Of a stretch of 64,000 bases of DNA, positions 16,362 through 25,452 are shown piece after piece. The stretch comes from CAYJEQ01 sp964371155 (GTDB lineage: Bacteria; Bacillota; Clostridia; Oscillospirales; Ruminococcaceae), in contig CAYJLI010000006.1 of the NCBI GenBank assembly GCA_964371155.1, positions 1 to 64,000 on the forward strand, read 5' to 3'. Positions within the stretch are counted from its first letter, which is position 1; each line of letters opens with the position of its first letter. Both the position numbers and the translations under genes were made by a program. Under the pieces are notes generated by a model. That model saw only the letters and a program-made list of their open reading frames with translations. It did no database searches and was not told the DNA's origin.

Positions 16362-17057
16362 ATGAGCTTATATAGTGTATTTAGCAGTATTTTTGAAGGC
16401 GGGTTTTATAATAAAAGTGTCGAGCAAATAAAAGAAGAAATTATAGCAATAAATGCAGTTGTTAAAAGTTATAAAAAAGGTGAAACGCTTCTAAGAACGG
16501 ACGAAGAGGCGGATAAAATATTTTTAACCGTTCGTGGTAGGTGCAATATTGTAAAATACTCAGCGGAGGGCAAAGCTGTGATAGTAGACGAGCTAAGGCC
16601 GGCGCAACTACTTGGCATATATGAAGTGCTCGCAGGCTTAACTAAATACGAAGCGAGTGTAATTGCCGATGAGCAGCTAATTGCCATTGAATTTTCCGCC
16701 GAATATATAAAAAAATCAATGCAGGAAAACAATGCACTGAGCATATTAATAGCTGGATATCTTGCAAAACTTCTCGCTAAAACCGCAAATAGAAATCAAA
16801 ATACTCTATTGTACAGCAGCATGGAAAACTTAATAATATATATCCATTCCCATGTGTTAAATCAAAAATTTCCATTTGTTTTTACACAGGAGAGAGAGGA
16901 AATAGCAGGGGCACTGAACATCAATTTACGAACATTATATAGATATTTAAATAAACTGAGTAATGAGGGTTACATAAAAAAAGAAAATAGAAAAATAATT
17001 ATAACTAAAGCACATTTTGTGAAAATGTCTGAAAAAGTTGATTTAATTAAAGGATAA
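16362..17057 (+). CDS. Crp/Fnr-family transcriptional regulator
   Basis: A 231-aa cytosolic regulator. The N-terminal cyclic-nucleotide-binding-like domain (about 25-145) has RGRCNIVKYSAEGK and LGIYEVLAGL. The dimer helix (about 150-175) is followed by a winged helix-turn-helix with REEIAGALNINLRTLYRYLNKL (about 183-204). There are no N-terminal cysteines for a 4Fe-4S cluster, so it is not a classic oxygen-sensing Fnr, and the effector is unknown. The start has CGGAGG upstream. It diverges from yjjI and lies 78 bases before nfnA, so it is a good candidate regulator of one or both. Confidence 0.85.
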   Translation: MSLYSVFSSIFEGGFYNKSVEQIKEEIIAINAVVKSYKKGETLLRTDEEADKIFLTVRGRCNIVKYSAEGKAVIVDELRPAQLLGIYEVLAGLTKYEASVIADEQLIAIEFSAEYIKKSMQENNALSILIAGYLAKLLAKTANRNQNTLLYSSMENLIIYIHSHVLNQKFPFVFTQEREEIAGALNINLRTLYRYLNKLSNEGYIKKENRKIIITKAHFVKMSEKVDLIKG

Positions 17058-17069
17058 GCAGTAGCTCGC

Positions 17070-17098
17070 TTGACAAAAGGTATATATTGTAATATTGT
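17070..17098 (+). promoter_or_regulatory. Candidate promoter of nfnA
   Basis: A perfect -35 TTGACA (17070-17075) and TATTGT (17093-17098) are 17 bases apart, just after the regulator's stop codon. Confidence 0.55.
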
Positions 17099-17135
17099 AT
17101 AAATTGTATGAAAATATATTGGGAATGGAGTCTTA

Positions 17136-17981
17136 ATGATGTTTAAAATACTTAGTAGAGAGCAGTTAAACGACACTGTTGTACGCATGAGGGTGGAGGC
17201 ACCACTCATTGCAAAAAAAGCACAGCCAGGGCAATTTATAATATTCAGAGCGGCGGCGGATGGTGAGAGAGTTCCGCTTACGATATCGGATTTTGATATA
17301 AACGAAGGCAGTGTAACAATAATATTCCAATTAGTGGGTGCGGCTACACAAGCACTCGGTGCACTCGCAGAGGGCGAATTTATTACAGATTTCGTAGGGC
17401 CTTTAGGTGTGCCAAGCCATACTGATGGACTAAAAAAAGTTGCGGTAGTAGGCGGAGGCGTTGGTACTGCTATTGCATACCCCGTAGCAAAGAAACTATC
17501 ACAACAAGGCACTGAAGTTCACTCGATAGCAGGGTTTAGAAATAAAGATTTAGTGATACTCGAAAAAGAATTCTCAGAAGTTTCGGACAAGCTTATAATT
17601 ATGACGGATGATGGCAGTTATGGCGAAAAGGGTCTGGTTACCGAAGCTCTTAAAAAGCTTATAGAAGAGGGAAATGTTTATGACGAAGTAATAACCATAG
17701 GCCCATTACCGATGATGAAATTTATCTGCCTATTAACAAAAGAGCACGGCATAAAGACAATGGTAAGCATGAATCCCATTATGATAGACGGCACTGGGAT
17801 GTGCGGATGTTGCCGCCTTACTGTTGGTGGAGAGGTGAAATTTGCCTGCGTTGACGGCCCCGATTTCGACGGCCATTTAGTAGATTTTGACGAAGCCATG
17901 AGCAGGAATAACATATACAAAGAGCAAGAAATTATGGAGAGAGAAGAAAACTGCAATCTCCTAAATAAGGAGGTAAAGTAG
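17136..17981 (+). CDS. nfnA: NfnA: ferredoxin-NADP+ reductase subunit (sulfide dehydrogenase beta-like)
   Basis: A 281-aa flavoprotein subunit of NADH-dependent reduced ferredoxin:NADP+ oxidoreductase. In known complexes it binds FAD, NAD(H) and a 2Fe-2S cluster. The FAD domain has PLTISDFD (about 47-54), the nucleotide fold has VAVVGGGVGTAIAYP (about 102-116), and the C-terminal cluster site is GMCGCCRLTVGGEVKFAC. It is followed after one base by the NfnB gene, the standard arrangement. Two ATG codons (17136, 17139) are both possible behind GGAG. The complex is cytosolic and interconverts reducing equivalents between ferredoxin, NADH and NADPH by flavin-based bifurcation. Confidence 0.9.
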   Translation: MMFKILSREQLNDTVVRMRVEAPLIAKKAQPGQFIIFRAAADGERVPLTISDFDINEGSVTIIFQLVGAATQALGALAEGEFITDFVGPLGVPSHTDGLKKVAVVGGGVGTAIAYPVAKKLSQQGTEVHSIAGFRNKDLVILEKEFSEVSDKLIIMTDDGSYGEKGLVTEALKKLIEEGNVYDEVITIGPLPMMKFICLLTKEHGIKTMVSMNPIMIDGTGMCGCCRLTVGGEVKFACVDGPDFDGHLVDFDEAMSRNNIYKEQEIMEREENCNLLNKEVK

Positions 17982-17982
17982 T

Positions 17983-19371
17983 ATGCCTAATATGTCACCT
18001 AAAAAATGTCCCATGCCGGAGCAAGACCCAAATGTGAGGAATAAAAACTTTGAAGAAGTTGCACTCGGCTATACAAAAGAGCAAGCGATGGAAGAGGCTA
18101 CACGCTGTATAAACTGCAAAAATAAGCCATGTGTGTCTATGTGTCCCGTGGCGATAGATATCCCAGCATTTATCACCGAAGTAGCAAATGGTGATTTTGA
18201 TAAAGCCTATAAAATTCTCTCGGCTTCCTCTGCACTGCCAGCGGTATGCGGTAGAGTTTGCCCACAAGAAACACAATGCGAGAGCAAATGTGTACGAGGA
18301 ATAAAAGGCGAGCCCGTGGCAATAGGAAGGCTTGAGAGATTTGTTGCCGACTATCACAGGGAGCACGGCAAAAAAGAAGCAGTGCAAATAGAGAAGAATG
18401 GCAAAAAAGTTGCGGTAGTTGGTGCAGGCCCTGCAGGACTTACAGCGGCAGGTGATTTAGCTAAATATGGCTATGAAGTTACTGTATTTGAAGCACTGCA
18501 TACCTCTGGGGGAGTGCTTGTATATGGCATACCTGAATTTAGACTGCCAAAAAGCATTGTGGAGTATGAAATCAACAATCTAAAAGAGCTCGGAGTAAAG
18601 ATAGAAACAAATATGGTAATAGGAAAAATCCTCACCATAGACGAGCTTTTTGAAATGGGATTTGAAGCAGTATTTATCGGAAGCGGTGCAGGACTGCCAA
18701 CATTCATGAAAATACCCGGCGAGAGCCTTAAAGGTGTATACTCAGCAAATGAATATCTCACCAGAATTAATTTGATGAAAGCATATGAAAATAGAAGTCG
18801 CACCCCAATCATGAAATCGGACAGAGTTGCCGTAGTGGGTGGGGGGAATGTGGCAATGGACGCTGCAAGAAGCGCTAAACGCATGGGTGCAAAAGAAGTG
18901 TATATCATATATCGCAGAGGTATGCAGGAATTGCCAGCAAGGCTTGAAGAAATTCACCATGCCGAAGAAGAGGGAATTATATTTAAAACACTTCACAATC
19001 CAATAGAAATAATTGGCGATGAAAAAGGCTTTGTTAAAGCGATTAAATGCGTGCAAATGGAGCTTGGAGAGCCCGACGCAAGCGGACGCCGTCGCCCGAT
19101 GGTAAAAGAGGGCAGTGAATTCACCCTGCCAATGGACGAAGTAATTATGAGCATAGGCACTTCACCCAATCCACTTATAAGCTCGACAACACCGGGACTC
19201 GACATCAACAAATGGGGATGCTTAGTGGCGGACGAAACAACGGGGCTAACCTCACGCAAGCAGGTATATGCAGGCGGTGACGCAGTAACAGGTGCTGCTA
19301 CTGTAATACTTGCAATGGGCTCTGGTAAAGATGCTGCAAAGGCTATCCATGAGAGCTTGAGTGAGAGATAA
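17983..19371 (+). CDS. nfnB: NfnB: NADPH-dependent glutamate synthase small-subunit-like oxidoreductase
   Basis: A 462-aa FAD and Fe-S protein often annotated GltA. Cysteines near the N-terminus (CINCKNKPCVSMCP and CGRVCPQETQCESKC) bind two 4Fe-4S clusters. The first dinucleotide fold (VAVVGAGPAGLTAAGDLA, about 145-162) binds FAD. The second (VAVVGGGNVAMDAARSA) binds NADP(H). The terminal YAGGDAVTGAATVILAMGSGK is the family's FAD motif. Lying one base after nfnA with a full AGGAGG site, it fits the NfnAB bifurcating transhydrogenase rather than glutamate synthase; no large glutamate synthase subunit is in the window. Confidence 0.92.
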   Translation: MPNMSPKKCPMPEQDPNVRNKNFEEVALGYTKEQAMEEATRCINCKNKPCVSMCPVAIDIPAFITEVANGDFDKAYKILSASSALPAVCGRVCPQETQCESKCVRGIKGEPVAIGRLERFVADYHREHGKKEAVQIEKNGKKVAVVGAGPAGLTAAGDLAKYGYEVTVFEALHTSGGVLVYGIPEFRLPKSIVEYEINNLKELGVKIETNMVIGKILTIDELFEMGFEAVFIGSGAGLPTFMKIPGESLKGVYSANEYLTRINLMKAYENRSRTPIMKSDRVAVVGGGNVAMDAARSAKRMGAKEVYIIYRRGMQELPARLEEIHHAEEEGIIFKTLHNPIEIIGDEKGFVKAIKCVQMELGEPDASGRRRPMVKEGSEFTLPMDEVIMSIGTSPNPLISSTTPGLDINKWGCLVADETTGLTSRKQVYAGGDAVTGAATVILAMGSGKDAAKAIHESLSER

Positions 19372-19385
19372 AGGAGGGAAAAAAT

Positions 19386-20303
19386 ATGCTACCACTAAAT
19401 TCATCCACTAAAAAATTTGTCCTACCTAAAGAGATAGAGCCCTATTTCGATTACCTTTACACCGAAGAAGAAAAAAAGCTTCTAAAGGTACTTGATGAAA
19501 AAATGCTGACTGCCGAGGAAATATCTAAGGAAATTGGATACGACTGCACCGAGCTTATTAAAACAGCTTACAAAAAAGACATTGTAAGCAAAGAAATAAT
19601 CGACGGTGTACTAAAATACAATCTATATGCTATAACTACGAGGGTAAATAATTTTGCAGTATATGAGCAGGAAACATATAGAAGTATGCCAAAAGAGGGC
19701 AGGGAAGCACTAAGACTTTTCCATCTCGACTACTATCTTAAAAAGAAACAAGGGCAGACACTCGAAGAGCTATCCCAAAATAAAAACCGAATTTCAACCA
19801 CCGAAGAAGCCATTGCCTATCTAAAAAGCGTGACAGAGCCCATCATAGTAATCCCCTGCGATTGTCGCTCAAAAGCGGGAGGATGTGGGCACAGTAAAAA
19901 CACCTGCATAATGGTAGGAAGTGGACTTAATACGGTGCATGATAAAGGGCTTGGAACTATCCTCACAAACGAAGAGGCGATAGAGCTCATAAAAGAATGT
20001 GCAAAAGAGGGACTGATGCATTCGCTTGAAGCGGAGGGAATGTGCAATTGCTGTGGCGATTGTTGCTATCCATTAACAGCTTCTAAAGCAATGGGGCTAA
20101 AAGGCATCTGGCCACAGCAGAGTAAAATAATCAATTTTGATGAAAGCAAATGTATAAAATGCGGTAAATGCATTAAAAGATGCCACTTCGGTGTCTTTGA
20201 AAAAGTAGGGGGAAGTATTCTCCTTGATAGAGAAAAATGCTATGGATGCGGTGTGTGTGTTTCCACATGTCCAAAAGAAGCATTAAGCCTTAGTAGGCTT
20301 TAA
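19386..20303 (+). CDS. Fe-S protein with a winged-helix-like N-terminus and two C-terminal 4Fe-4S clusters
   Basis: A 305-aa cytosolic protein. The N-terminal part (about 30-75) resembles a helix-turn-helix (LTAEEISKEIGYDCTELIK). The middle has an unusual cysteine set (CDCRSKAGGCG, CNCCGDCCYP). The C-terminus is a dicluster ferredoxin (CIKCGKCIKRCH and CYGCGVCVSTCP). Clostridial relatives are annotated simply as 4Fe-4S binding proteins. It follows nfnB by 14 bases with AGGAGG, so it probably shares the transcript and could supply or receive electrons for the Nfn complex. That partnership is inference. A terminator-like hairpin follows. Confidence 0.8.
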   Translation: MLPLNSSTKKFVLPKEIEPYFDYLYTEEEKKLLKVLDEKMLTAEEISKEIGYDCTELIKTAYKKDIVSKEIIDGVLKYNLYAITTRVNNFAVYEQETYRSMPKEGREALRLFHLDYYLKKKQGQTLEELSQNKNRISTTEEAIAYLKSVTEPIIVIPCDCRSKAGGCGHSKNTCIMVGSGLNTVHDKGLGTILTNEEAIELIKECAKEGLMHSLEAEGMCNCCGDCCYPLTASKAMGLKGIWPQQSKIINFDESKCIKCGKCIKRCHFGVFEKVGGSILLDREKCYGCGVCVSTCPKEALSLSRL

Positions 20304-20338
20304 TATCTAAAACTAAATACCCATAAACACAAATAATT

Positions 20339-20382
20339 CCCCCACATCTGTCATGATAGGCAGATGTGGGGGAGTAGTTTTA
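20339..20382 (+). terminator. Terminator-like hairpin after the nfn operon
   Basis: CCCCCACATCTG and CAGATGTGGGGG form a 12-bp perfect stem followed by AGTAGTTTTATT. Confidence 0.75.
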
Positions 20383-20444
20383 TTATATTTTATAGCAATT
20401 TTTTTACCACTTTAAGATGAGTGAAAGTATATCAAAATTTATAT

Positions 20445-20490
20445 AAAAAACACAAAACAAATCTCCTCAGCCATAGGCGGAGGAGATTTG
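20445..20490 (-). terminator. Intrinsic terminator after ysxC
   Basis: CAAATCTCCTC and GAGGAGATTTG pair. On the minus strand the hairpin is followed by TTTTGTGTTTTTT. Confidence 0.85.
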
Positions 20491-20562
20491 TAAAAAACTG
20501 ATGTTATAATATTTTATACCCATTTTCTCGTCATTTTGTGGAAAGAGTGAGCGATAGTTTAT

Positions 20563-21210
20563 TTAATCAAATAAATCTTCTTCAATATTTTCATCATCTT
20601 CATCATCGGTTAGATATTCGGAAATATCCTCTGCGGCGATGTCTTCTACAATTGCCTTAATTTCCTCCACACCCTCACCGGTTTCTGCTGAAAATGGTAT
20701 CATGGTAATTTCGTCACCATATGGGATTTCGGTTAGAAAGGCAGAAAGTCTTTCTGCCTGCTCACGCTTTGAGAGCTTGTCCTTCTTAGTTAAAATTACC
20801 ACAAAGGGAATTTCATTCGAAACAAGGAAGTTTAGCATATGCAAATCGTCTTTTGTGGGAGGATGGCGCATATCAATGAGCTGAAAAACAAGCATTAAAA
20901 ACCTGTCATCATCAAAATATCCCTCGATAAGCTTGCTCCATCTCGCCTTTTCGGTTTTTGCAACCTTTGCATAACCATAGCCGGGGAGGTCTACAAATCG
21001 CACATTTTCAAGCTTGAAAAAATTAATCGTGGTAGTTTTACCCGGCATTGAACTAACCCTCGCCAAATGCTTGCGATTAAAAAGCTTATTTATCATCGAG
21101 GATTTACCCACATTTGAGCGCCCAGAAAAGGCTATCTCAATTGTGGAGGATTTAGGCATTTGTTCAAATCGCCCATAAGATGTCTCAAACTCAACATTGT
21201 TAAAATTCAT
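20563..21210 (-). CDS. ysxC: Ribosome biogenesis GTP-binding protein YsxC/EngB
   Basis: A 215-aa TRAFAC-class GTPase needed for assembly of the large ribosomal subunit. The G motifs are all present: G1 SGRSNVGKSS (about 30-39), G3 DLPGYG (about 74-79) and G4 TKKD (about 141-144), plus a G5-like SAETG. The acidic C-terminal tail (DEDDENIEEDLFD) is longer than in many homologues. It lies downstream of lon on the same strand, the order seen in B. subtilis. The 104 bases directly before its start form a structured leader that also occurs before argF. AAGGAATGG provides the ribosome binding site. Confidence 0.93.
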   Translation of the reverse strand: MNFNNVEFETSYGRFEQMPKSSTIEIAFSGRSNVGKSSMINKLFNRKHLARVSSMPGKTTTINFFKLENVRFVDLPGYGYAKVAKTEKARWSKLIEGYFDDDRFLMLVFQLIDMRHPPTKDDLHMLNFLVSNEIPFVVILTKKDKLSKREQAERLSAFLTEIPYGDEITMIPFSAETGEGVEEIKAIVEDIAAEDISEYLTDDEDDENIEEDLFD

Positions 21211-21314
21211 TTTTTATGACCATTCCTTCCAGTAAAAAGCACGAACTTGCCATAAAAATGGTCAAATATGTGCCGCGTTTTTCGATTGTCCGATTTAGCA
21301 GAGGAGAAAAACGG
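21211..21314 (-). repeat. Structured leader repeat, copy A (upstream of ysxC)
   Basis: Read on the minus strand, this 104-bp segment aligns by eye with 44719-44822 at roughly 75 percent identity. It has an outer GTTTTTC/GAAAAAC pairing and a second TGACCATT/AATGGTCA pairing (plus-strand 21217-21224 with 21257-21264) that abuts the ribosome binding site. It ends at the ysxC start codon. Confidence 0.7.
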
Positions 21315-21341
21315 TTTTATAGACATATTTCAATATATCTA

Positions 21342-23789
21342 CTACTGCTTTATATATGTCGTAGTTAAGCTATCCCCATCAACAGAATAATCAAGATGGG
21401 AAGCCTTATTTACTTCGGGGATATAAAGCAAAGCAGTTTCTAAAACAGTGTCTATTTCCGAGGCAATAACAAATTTTATGCTATCCTTAATAACTTCATC
21501 AACCTTTTCAAGGTCTTTTTCATTTTCTTTAGGGATAATAATTGTTTGTATTCCTACACGATGTGCAGCCATTGCTTTTTCCCTTAAGCCGCCAATAGGA
21601 AGCACCCTGCCTCTGAGCGAGATTTCACCCGTCATAGCTACATCACGCCTTGTAGGTGTATTTGTGAGTGCGGAAACAAGTGCAGTGGCAATAGTAACGC
21701 CAGCAGAAGGGCCGTCTTTTGGCACTGCGCCTTCGGGTGCGTGGATGTGAATATCCTTTGTCTTGTAAAAATCAGCATCTATGCCAAACTTTTTATGAGC
21801 ACTGCGCACATAGCTCACTGCTATGCAAGCAGATTCTTTCATTACATTTCCTAAATTACCAGTGAGCTCAATTTTACCAGTTCCCTCGAGCACAGCAATT
21901 TCAATAGGTAGCATTTCACCGCCCACCGAAGTCCAAGCCAGGCCGTTAACTACGCCGACTAAATTTGCTGCGGATAGGAGGTCGACACGGTATTTCTTTG
22001 CGCCGAGGTAGCTTTCCACCAAAGCAGCATTAAGAGTAACCTTGCTTTTCTCTCCTGCCATAATTGTCTTTATAGACTTGCGGCAAAGTGCAGCTATTTC
22101 TCTTTCAAGCTTACGGACACCTGATTCCCTTGTGTAAAAATCAATAAGTGAATATATTGCCGACTTATCAAATTTCAGCTGGGAAGCCTTTACTCCATGC
22201 TTTTTCATCTGTTTAGGTATCAGATGATTTTTAGCTATATTAAATTTTTCATCCCTTGTATAACTACCAACATCAATAACTTCCATACGGTCTAAAAGTG
22301 GAGCAGGTATTGAAGAGAGATTATTTGCGGTAGCAATAAAAAGCACATTGGATAAATCAAATGGGATTTCCACAAAATGATCCACAAAAGCTACATTCTG
22401 CTCAGAGTCAAGTACTTCAAGGAGTGCAGAAGATGGGTCGCCCCTAAAATCACTGCCGAGCTTGTCTATTTCATCGAGCAAAATAAGCGGATTATTGCTT
22501 TTAGCACTGCGAAGAGAATTCACAATTCTCCCCGGCATAGCACCTATATAGGTTTTCCTATGACCCCTTATATCGGATTCATCACGCACACCACCGAGCG
22601 ACATTCTGGTGTAGTTTCTACCCATGGCTTTAGCAATGCTCTTTGCTATGGATGTTTTACCAACACCTGGAGGCCCAACAAGGCAGATGATTTGACCTTT
22701 TATTTCAGGAGACATTGCACGAACCGCTAAAAGCTCTAATATTCTATCCTTAACCTTTTTCATCCCATAATGTTCTTTATCAAGAAGTGCTAAAGCTTTT
22801 TGTATATCAATTTTGTCCTTTGTAGATTTATTCCAAGGCATTGAAATACAAGTATCAAGATAATTTCTGATAACACCGCTTTCAGGGGAAGTATAAGACA
22901 TCCTCGTGATTCTACTTGCCTCTTTAAGTAGCTTTTCTTCGCTTTCTTCAGGGAGCTTTAATGCAGTGATTTTATCCACATAATCATAATACTCATCCAT
23001 CGGGCTTTCACCATCGTTAAGCTCGGAAGAAATCGCCTTTAGCTGTTCCCTAAGGTAGTACTCACGCTGGTTTTTATCAATCTGCTCTTTTACTTTGTCG
23101 TATATCTCACGCTCAAGTGTGAGCAGTTCATTTTCTTTATCAAGTATCGCCGCAAGTATTGCAAGACGCTTAATCGGGGAGGACTCTGCTAAAATCCTCT
23201 GCTTGTCCTCGATGGGGACGGGAAGATTGCCTGCAATATACTGTGCAACTTCAATATAATTATCCTCAAAAATAACATTGGAAATAATCTCCCTCGGCAT
23301 TTTAGGAGATAGCTCACAATATTCTTCAAATAATTCCTGAACTGTGCGTAGATGTGCTGTACAGCGCATTTCCATATGCTTGCGCACAGGCGTGAGCGGG
23401 AATTTTTCAACTATACAGGACATATGGGAGTCATCCTCGGTAATATCAAGTATTTTTGCTCTATATACCCCTTCAGCAACAACACGCAGAACATTATTAT
23501 TAGTCTTTACAACCTGCTTAATCTCAGCAACTACACCAACATTATATATATTCTCTGCAGAGGGATCTTCAGATTTAATATCCTTTTGTGTTGCAAGCAT
23601 TACCATGCGGTTGTCATTCATAGCTTGATGAAGAGCGGTTACTGATTTATCCCTGCCAACATCAAAATGAAGCACCATTTTAGGAAAAATAACAAGCCCC
23701 CTCAGTGATATAAGTGGCATTGTAAAGACTGAAAAATCTTTTTTATCTTTTGCGGAAGTGTCCGCAGTATTGTTTTTATCGTTATTCAT
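21342..23789 (-). CDS. lon: ATP-dependent endopeptidase Lon
   Basis: An 815-aa cytosolic AAA+ protease that degrades damaged and selected regulatory proteins. It has an N-terminal substrate-recognition domain, a Walker A motif (GPPGVGKTS) and Walker B (ILLDEIDK) in the AAA+ domain, and a C-terminal Ser-Lys protease domain with the catalytic serine in PKDGPSAG. ATG 23789 is chosen because AAAGGTG lies seven bases upstream and the encoded N-terminus fits the family; the frame stays open for 33 more codons without a good site. A promoter match lies at 23927-23955. ysxC follows with no terminator between. Confidence 0.95.
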   Translation of the reverse strand: MNNDKNNTADTSAKDKKDFSVFTMPLISLRGLVIFPKMVLHFDVGRDKSVTALHQAMNDNRMVMLATQKDIKSEDPSAENIYNVGVVAEIKQVVKTNNNVLRVVAEGVYRAKILDITEDDSHMSCIVEKFPLTPVRKHMEMRCTAHLRTVQELFEEYCELSPKMPREIISNVIFEDNYIEVAQYIAGNLPVPIEDKQRILAESSPIKRLAILAAILDKENELLTLEREIYDKVKEQIDKNQREYYLREQLKAISSELNDGESPMDEYYDYVDKITALKLPEESEEKLLKEASRITRMSYTSPESGVIRNYLDTCISMPWNKSTKDKIDIQKALALLDKEHYGMKKVKDRILELLAVRAMSPEIKGQIICLVGPPGVGKTSIAKSIAKAMGRNYTRMSLGGVRDESDIRGHRKTYIGAMPGRIVNSLRSAKSNNPLILLDEIDKLGSDFRGDPSSALLEVLDSEQNVAFVDHFVEIPFDLSNVLFIATANNLSSIPAPLLDRMEVIDVGSYTRDEKFNIAKNHLIPKQMKKHGVKASQLKFDKSAIYSLIDFYTRESGVRKLEREIAALCRKSIKTIMAGEKSKVTLNAALVESYLGAKKYRVDLLSAANLVGVVNGLAWTSVGGEMLPIEIAVLEGTGKIELTGNLGNVMKESACIAVSYVRSAHKKFGIDADFYKTKDIHIHAPEGAVPKDGPSAGVTIATALVSALTNTPTRRDVAMTGEISLRGRVLPIGGLREKAMAAHRVGIQTIIIPKENEKDLEKVDEVIKDSIKFVIASEIDTVLETALLYIPEVNKASHLDYSVDGDSLTTTYIKQ

Positions 23790-23926
23790 TATATTCACCT
23801 TTCTGAGTTTGAAAAACTTTATATTAAATCTTGGTGTAATAATTAATGCTCTATCAAAGAGAAATACTGCATTTGATAATGTGAGCAAATTTTTATTACA
23901 CTTTTGAATATTTATACTTATATCTA

Positions 23927-23955
23927 ATTATACCTAATCAGTGTCTTTAAATCAA
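23927..23955 (-). promoter_or_regulatory. Candidate promoter of lon
   Basis: On the minus strand TTGATT and TATAAT are separated by 17 bases, about 140 bases upstream of the lon start. Confidence 0.55.
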
Positions 23956-24052
23956 TAATTTTGTGTGAATTTGTCATGTATATTGTATTTATGTAAAAAA
24001 ATAAAATTTTGAAAATATATTTTTATGCAGTAAATATAAAAAAGTGCTAAAG

Positions 24053-24099
24053 CAAATAAAATTGCTTGCTCCCACTGTAACTTAAGAGGGAACAAGCAA
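24053..24099 (-). terminator. Intrinsic terminator after rex
   Basis: On the minus strand TTGCTTGTTCCC and GGGAGCAAGCAA form a stem followed by TTTTATTT. Confidence 0.85.
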
Positions 24100-24116
24100 C
24101 AAAGCAATATGTAATT

Positions 24117-24758
24117 TTAAGATTGCTTTAAAGTGCTTACACGATAGGAAAGAGTCATCATACTGTCCGCTAAATGCACATTTTCAACAACTACATCTTC
24201 GTGTTCCAGCCTGATTTCATATTGCGAGAAATTCCAAAATCCTTTTATTCCATATTCTATTAAATCACTTACTATTTCTTTAGCAGCAAGTCTTGGTATA
24301 CATAGTATTGCTACCGATGGAGAATTCTTTTCACAGAAATCTTTTATATTATCAGGTGTAGTAACAGTGACACCCCTCACCGCAGTACCATGAATTGATG
24401 GATCAATATCAAAGGCACCTATAAGCTCAAAACCTAATTTCTCAAAATTAACATATGTGGCAACAGCTTTTCCCAAATTACCCACACCGATAATAATTGT
24501 CTTATGATTGTTGTTAATTCCGAGTATTGAGCCTATTTCATCACGAAGCATAGCAACATTATACCCATAGCCCTGCTGCCCAAATCCACCAAAACAGTTT
24601 AAATCCTGTCTGATTTGTGAAGCAGTTAAATTCATAAGTTGTGCAAGCTCTCGTGAAGAAATTCTATTAACTTCTTTTTGCAAGAGTTCTCCTAAATATC
24701 TATAATACCTTGGCAAACGCCTTATTACCGAAATAGAAACCTTATCATTTTTAGGCAT
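24117..24758 (-). CDS. rex: Redox-sensing transcriptional repressor Rex
   Basis: A 213-aa dimeric repressor that releases DNA when NADH/NAD+ rises. The N-terminal winged helix (about 10-60) has RLPRYYRYL and SSRELAQLMNLTASQIRQDL. GGFGQQGYGYNV leads to the Rossmann fold with IIIGVGNLGKAVA (about 88-100). Target genes in clostridia usually include fermentation and hydrogenase genes. No convincing Rex box (TTGTGAA-N4-TTCACAA type) was found in this window. It lies 14 bases after the dCMP deaminase-like gene, with GAGGTGAT before the ATG, and is followed by a terminator. Confidence 0.95.
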   Translation of the reverse strand: MPKNDKVSISVIRRLPRYYRYLGELLQKEVNRISSRELAQLMNLTASQIRQDLNCFGGFGQQGYGYNVAMLRDEIGSILGINNNHKTIIIGVGNLGKAVATYVNFEKLGFELIGAFDIDPSIHGTAVRGVTVTTPDNIKDFCEKNSPSVAILCIPRLAAKEIVSDLIEYGIKGFWNFSQYEIRLEHEDVVVENVHLADSMMTLSYRVSTLKQS

Positions 24759-24772
24759 TTATATCACCTCTC

Positions 24773-25264
24773 TTAATATCCAAAGACACCCGAAAGGGAG
24801 TCGTCGGTAAAAATATAATCTTCATAAACATCTATCATATGATATTTATCAGCAGCATCTCTAATATAAATTTTTGCAATTCCTGCATTTATTATCATCC
24901 TTTTGCACATTGCACATGGGTTGGCATTTCTAATGTACTCACCACTTGCATATTCTTTCCCTACAAGGTAGAGTGAGCTTTCAAGCATATTTTCCCTGCC
25001 AGCATGTATTATGGCATTGGCTTCAGCATGCACCGAGCGACATAGCTCATAGCGTTCACCACGTGGGATGCCTAATTTTTCTCTTGTGCAGTAATTTAAA
25101 TCACAGCAGTTTTTTCGACCTCTCGGTGCACCGACATAACCGGTGGAGATTATTTGATCATTTTTCACAATGACAGCACCATAATTGCGTCTAAGGCAAG
25201 TGCCCCTGCCTGCAACTGTTTCTGCTATGTCGAGATAGTAACTTGTTTTATCCTGTCTATCCAT
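24773..25264 (-). CDS. dCMP/cytidine deaminase family protein (ComEB-like)
   Basis: A 163-aa cytosolic zinc-dependent deaminase. HAEANAIIHAG supplies the zinc-binding His and catalytic Glu, and NPCAMCKRMIINAG supplies the two zinc-binding cysteines. Extra cysteines (KNCCDLNYC, ELCRS) are typical of dCMP deaminases of the ComEB type, which feed dUMP to thymidylate synthesis. The role as dCMP deaminase rather than another cytidine deaminase is likely but not proven. GAGGAG lies before the ATG. It is first in a two-gene unit with rex. Confidence 0.85.
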   Translation of the reverse strand: MDRQDKTSYYLDIAETVAGRGTCLRRNYGAVIVKNDQIISTGYVGAPRGRKNCCDLNYCTREKLGIPRGERYELCRSVHAEANAIIHAGRENMLESSLYLVGKEYASGEYIRNANPCAMCKRMIINAGIAKIYIRDAADKYHMIDVYEDYIFTDDSLSGVFGY

Positions 25265-25452
25265 AACTGCTCCTCATTTCAAAAAATATATGATAATAAA
25301 TAATAATATAATATTTTTTAAAATTTTGCAATGGCTTTCTTCGTTTTTTTGTGTTACTATTTAAAATAGAAGAAATTATTATATGTAAAAATACCAAGAA
25401 TTTAATTTTTACGCCGAGATAAAAGAGCTAAAGTAGATTAATTCATCTCAGC

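Larger units (their letters stand above)
23790..24116. other. Non-coding stretch between rex and lon
   Basis: It holds the lon promoter candidate and the rex terminator. No CIRCE or CtsR-type heat-shock operator is seen. Confidence 0.6.

Noticed and set aside
21342..23888. 848-codon reading of lon
   Set aside because: The extra 33 codons lack a ribosome binding site and do not look like a Lon N-terminus; AAAGGTG fits ATG 23789.
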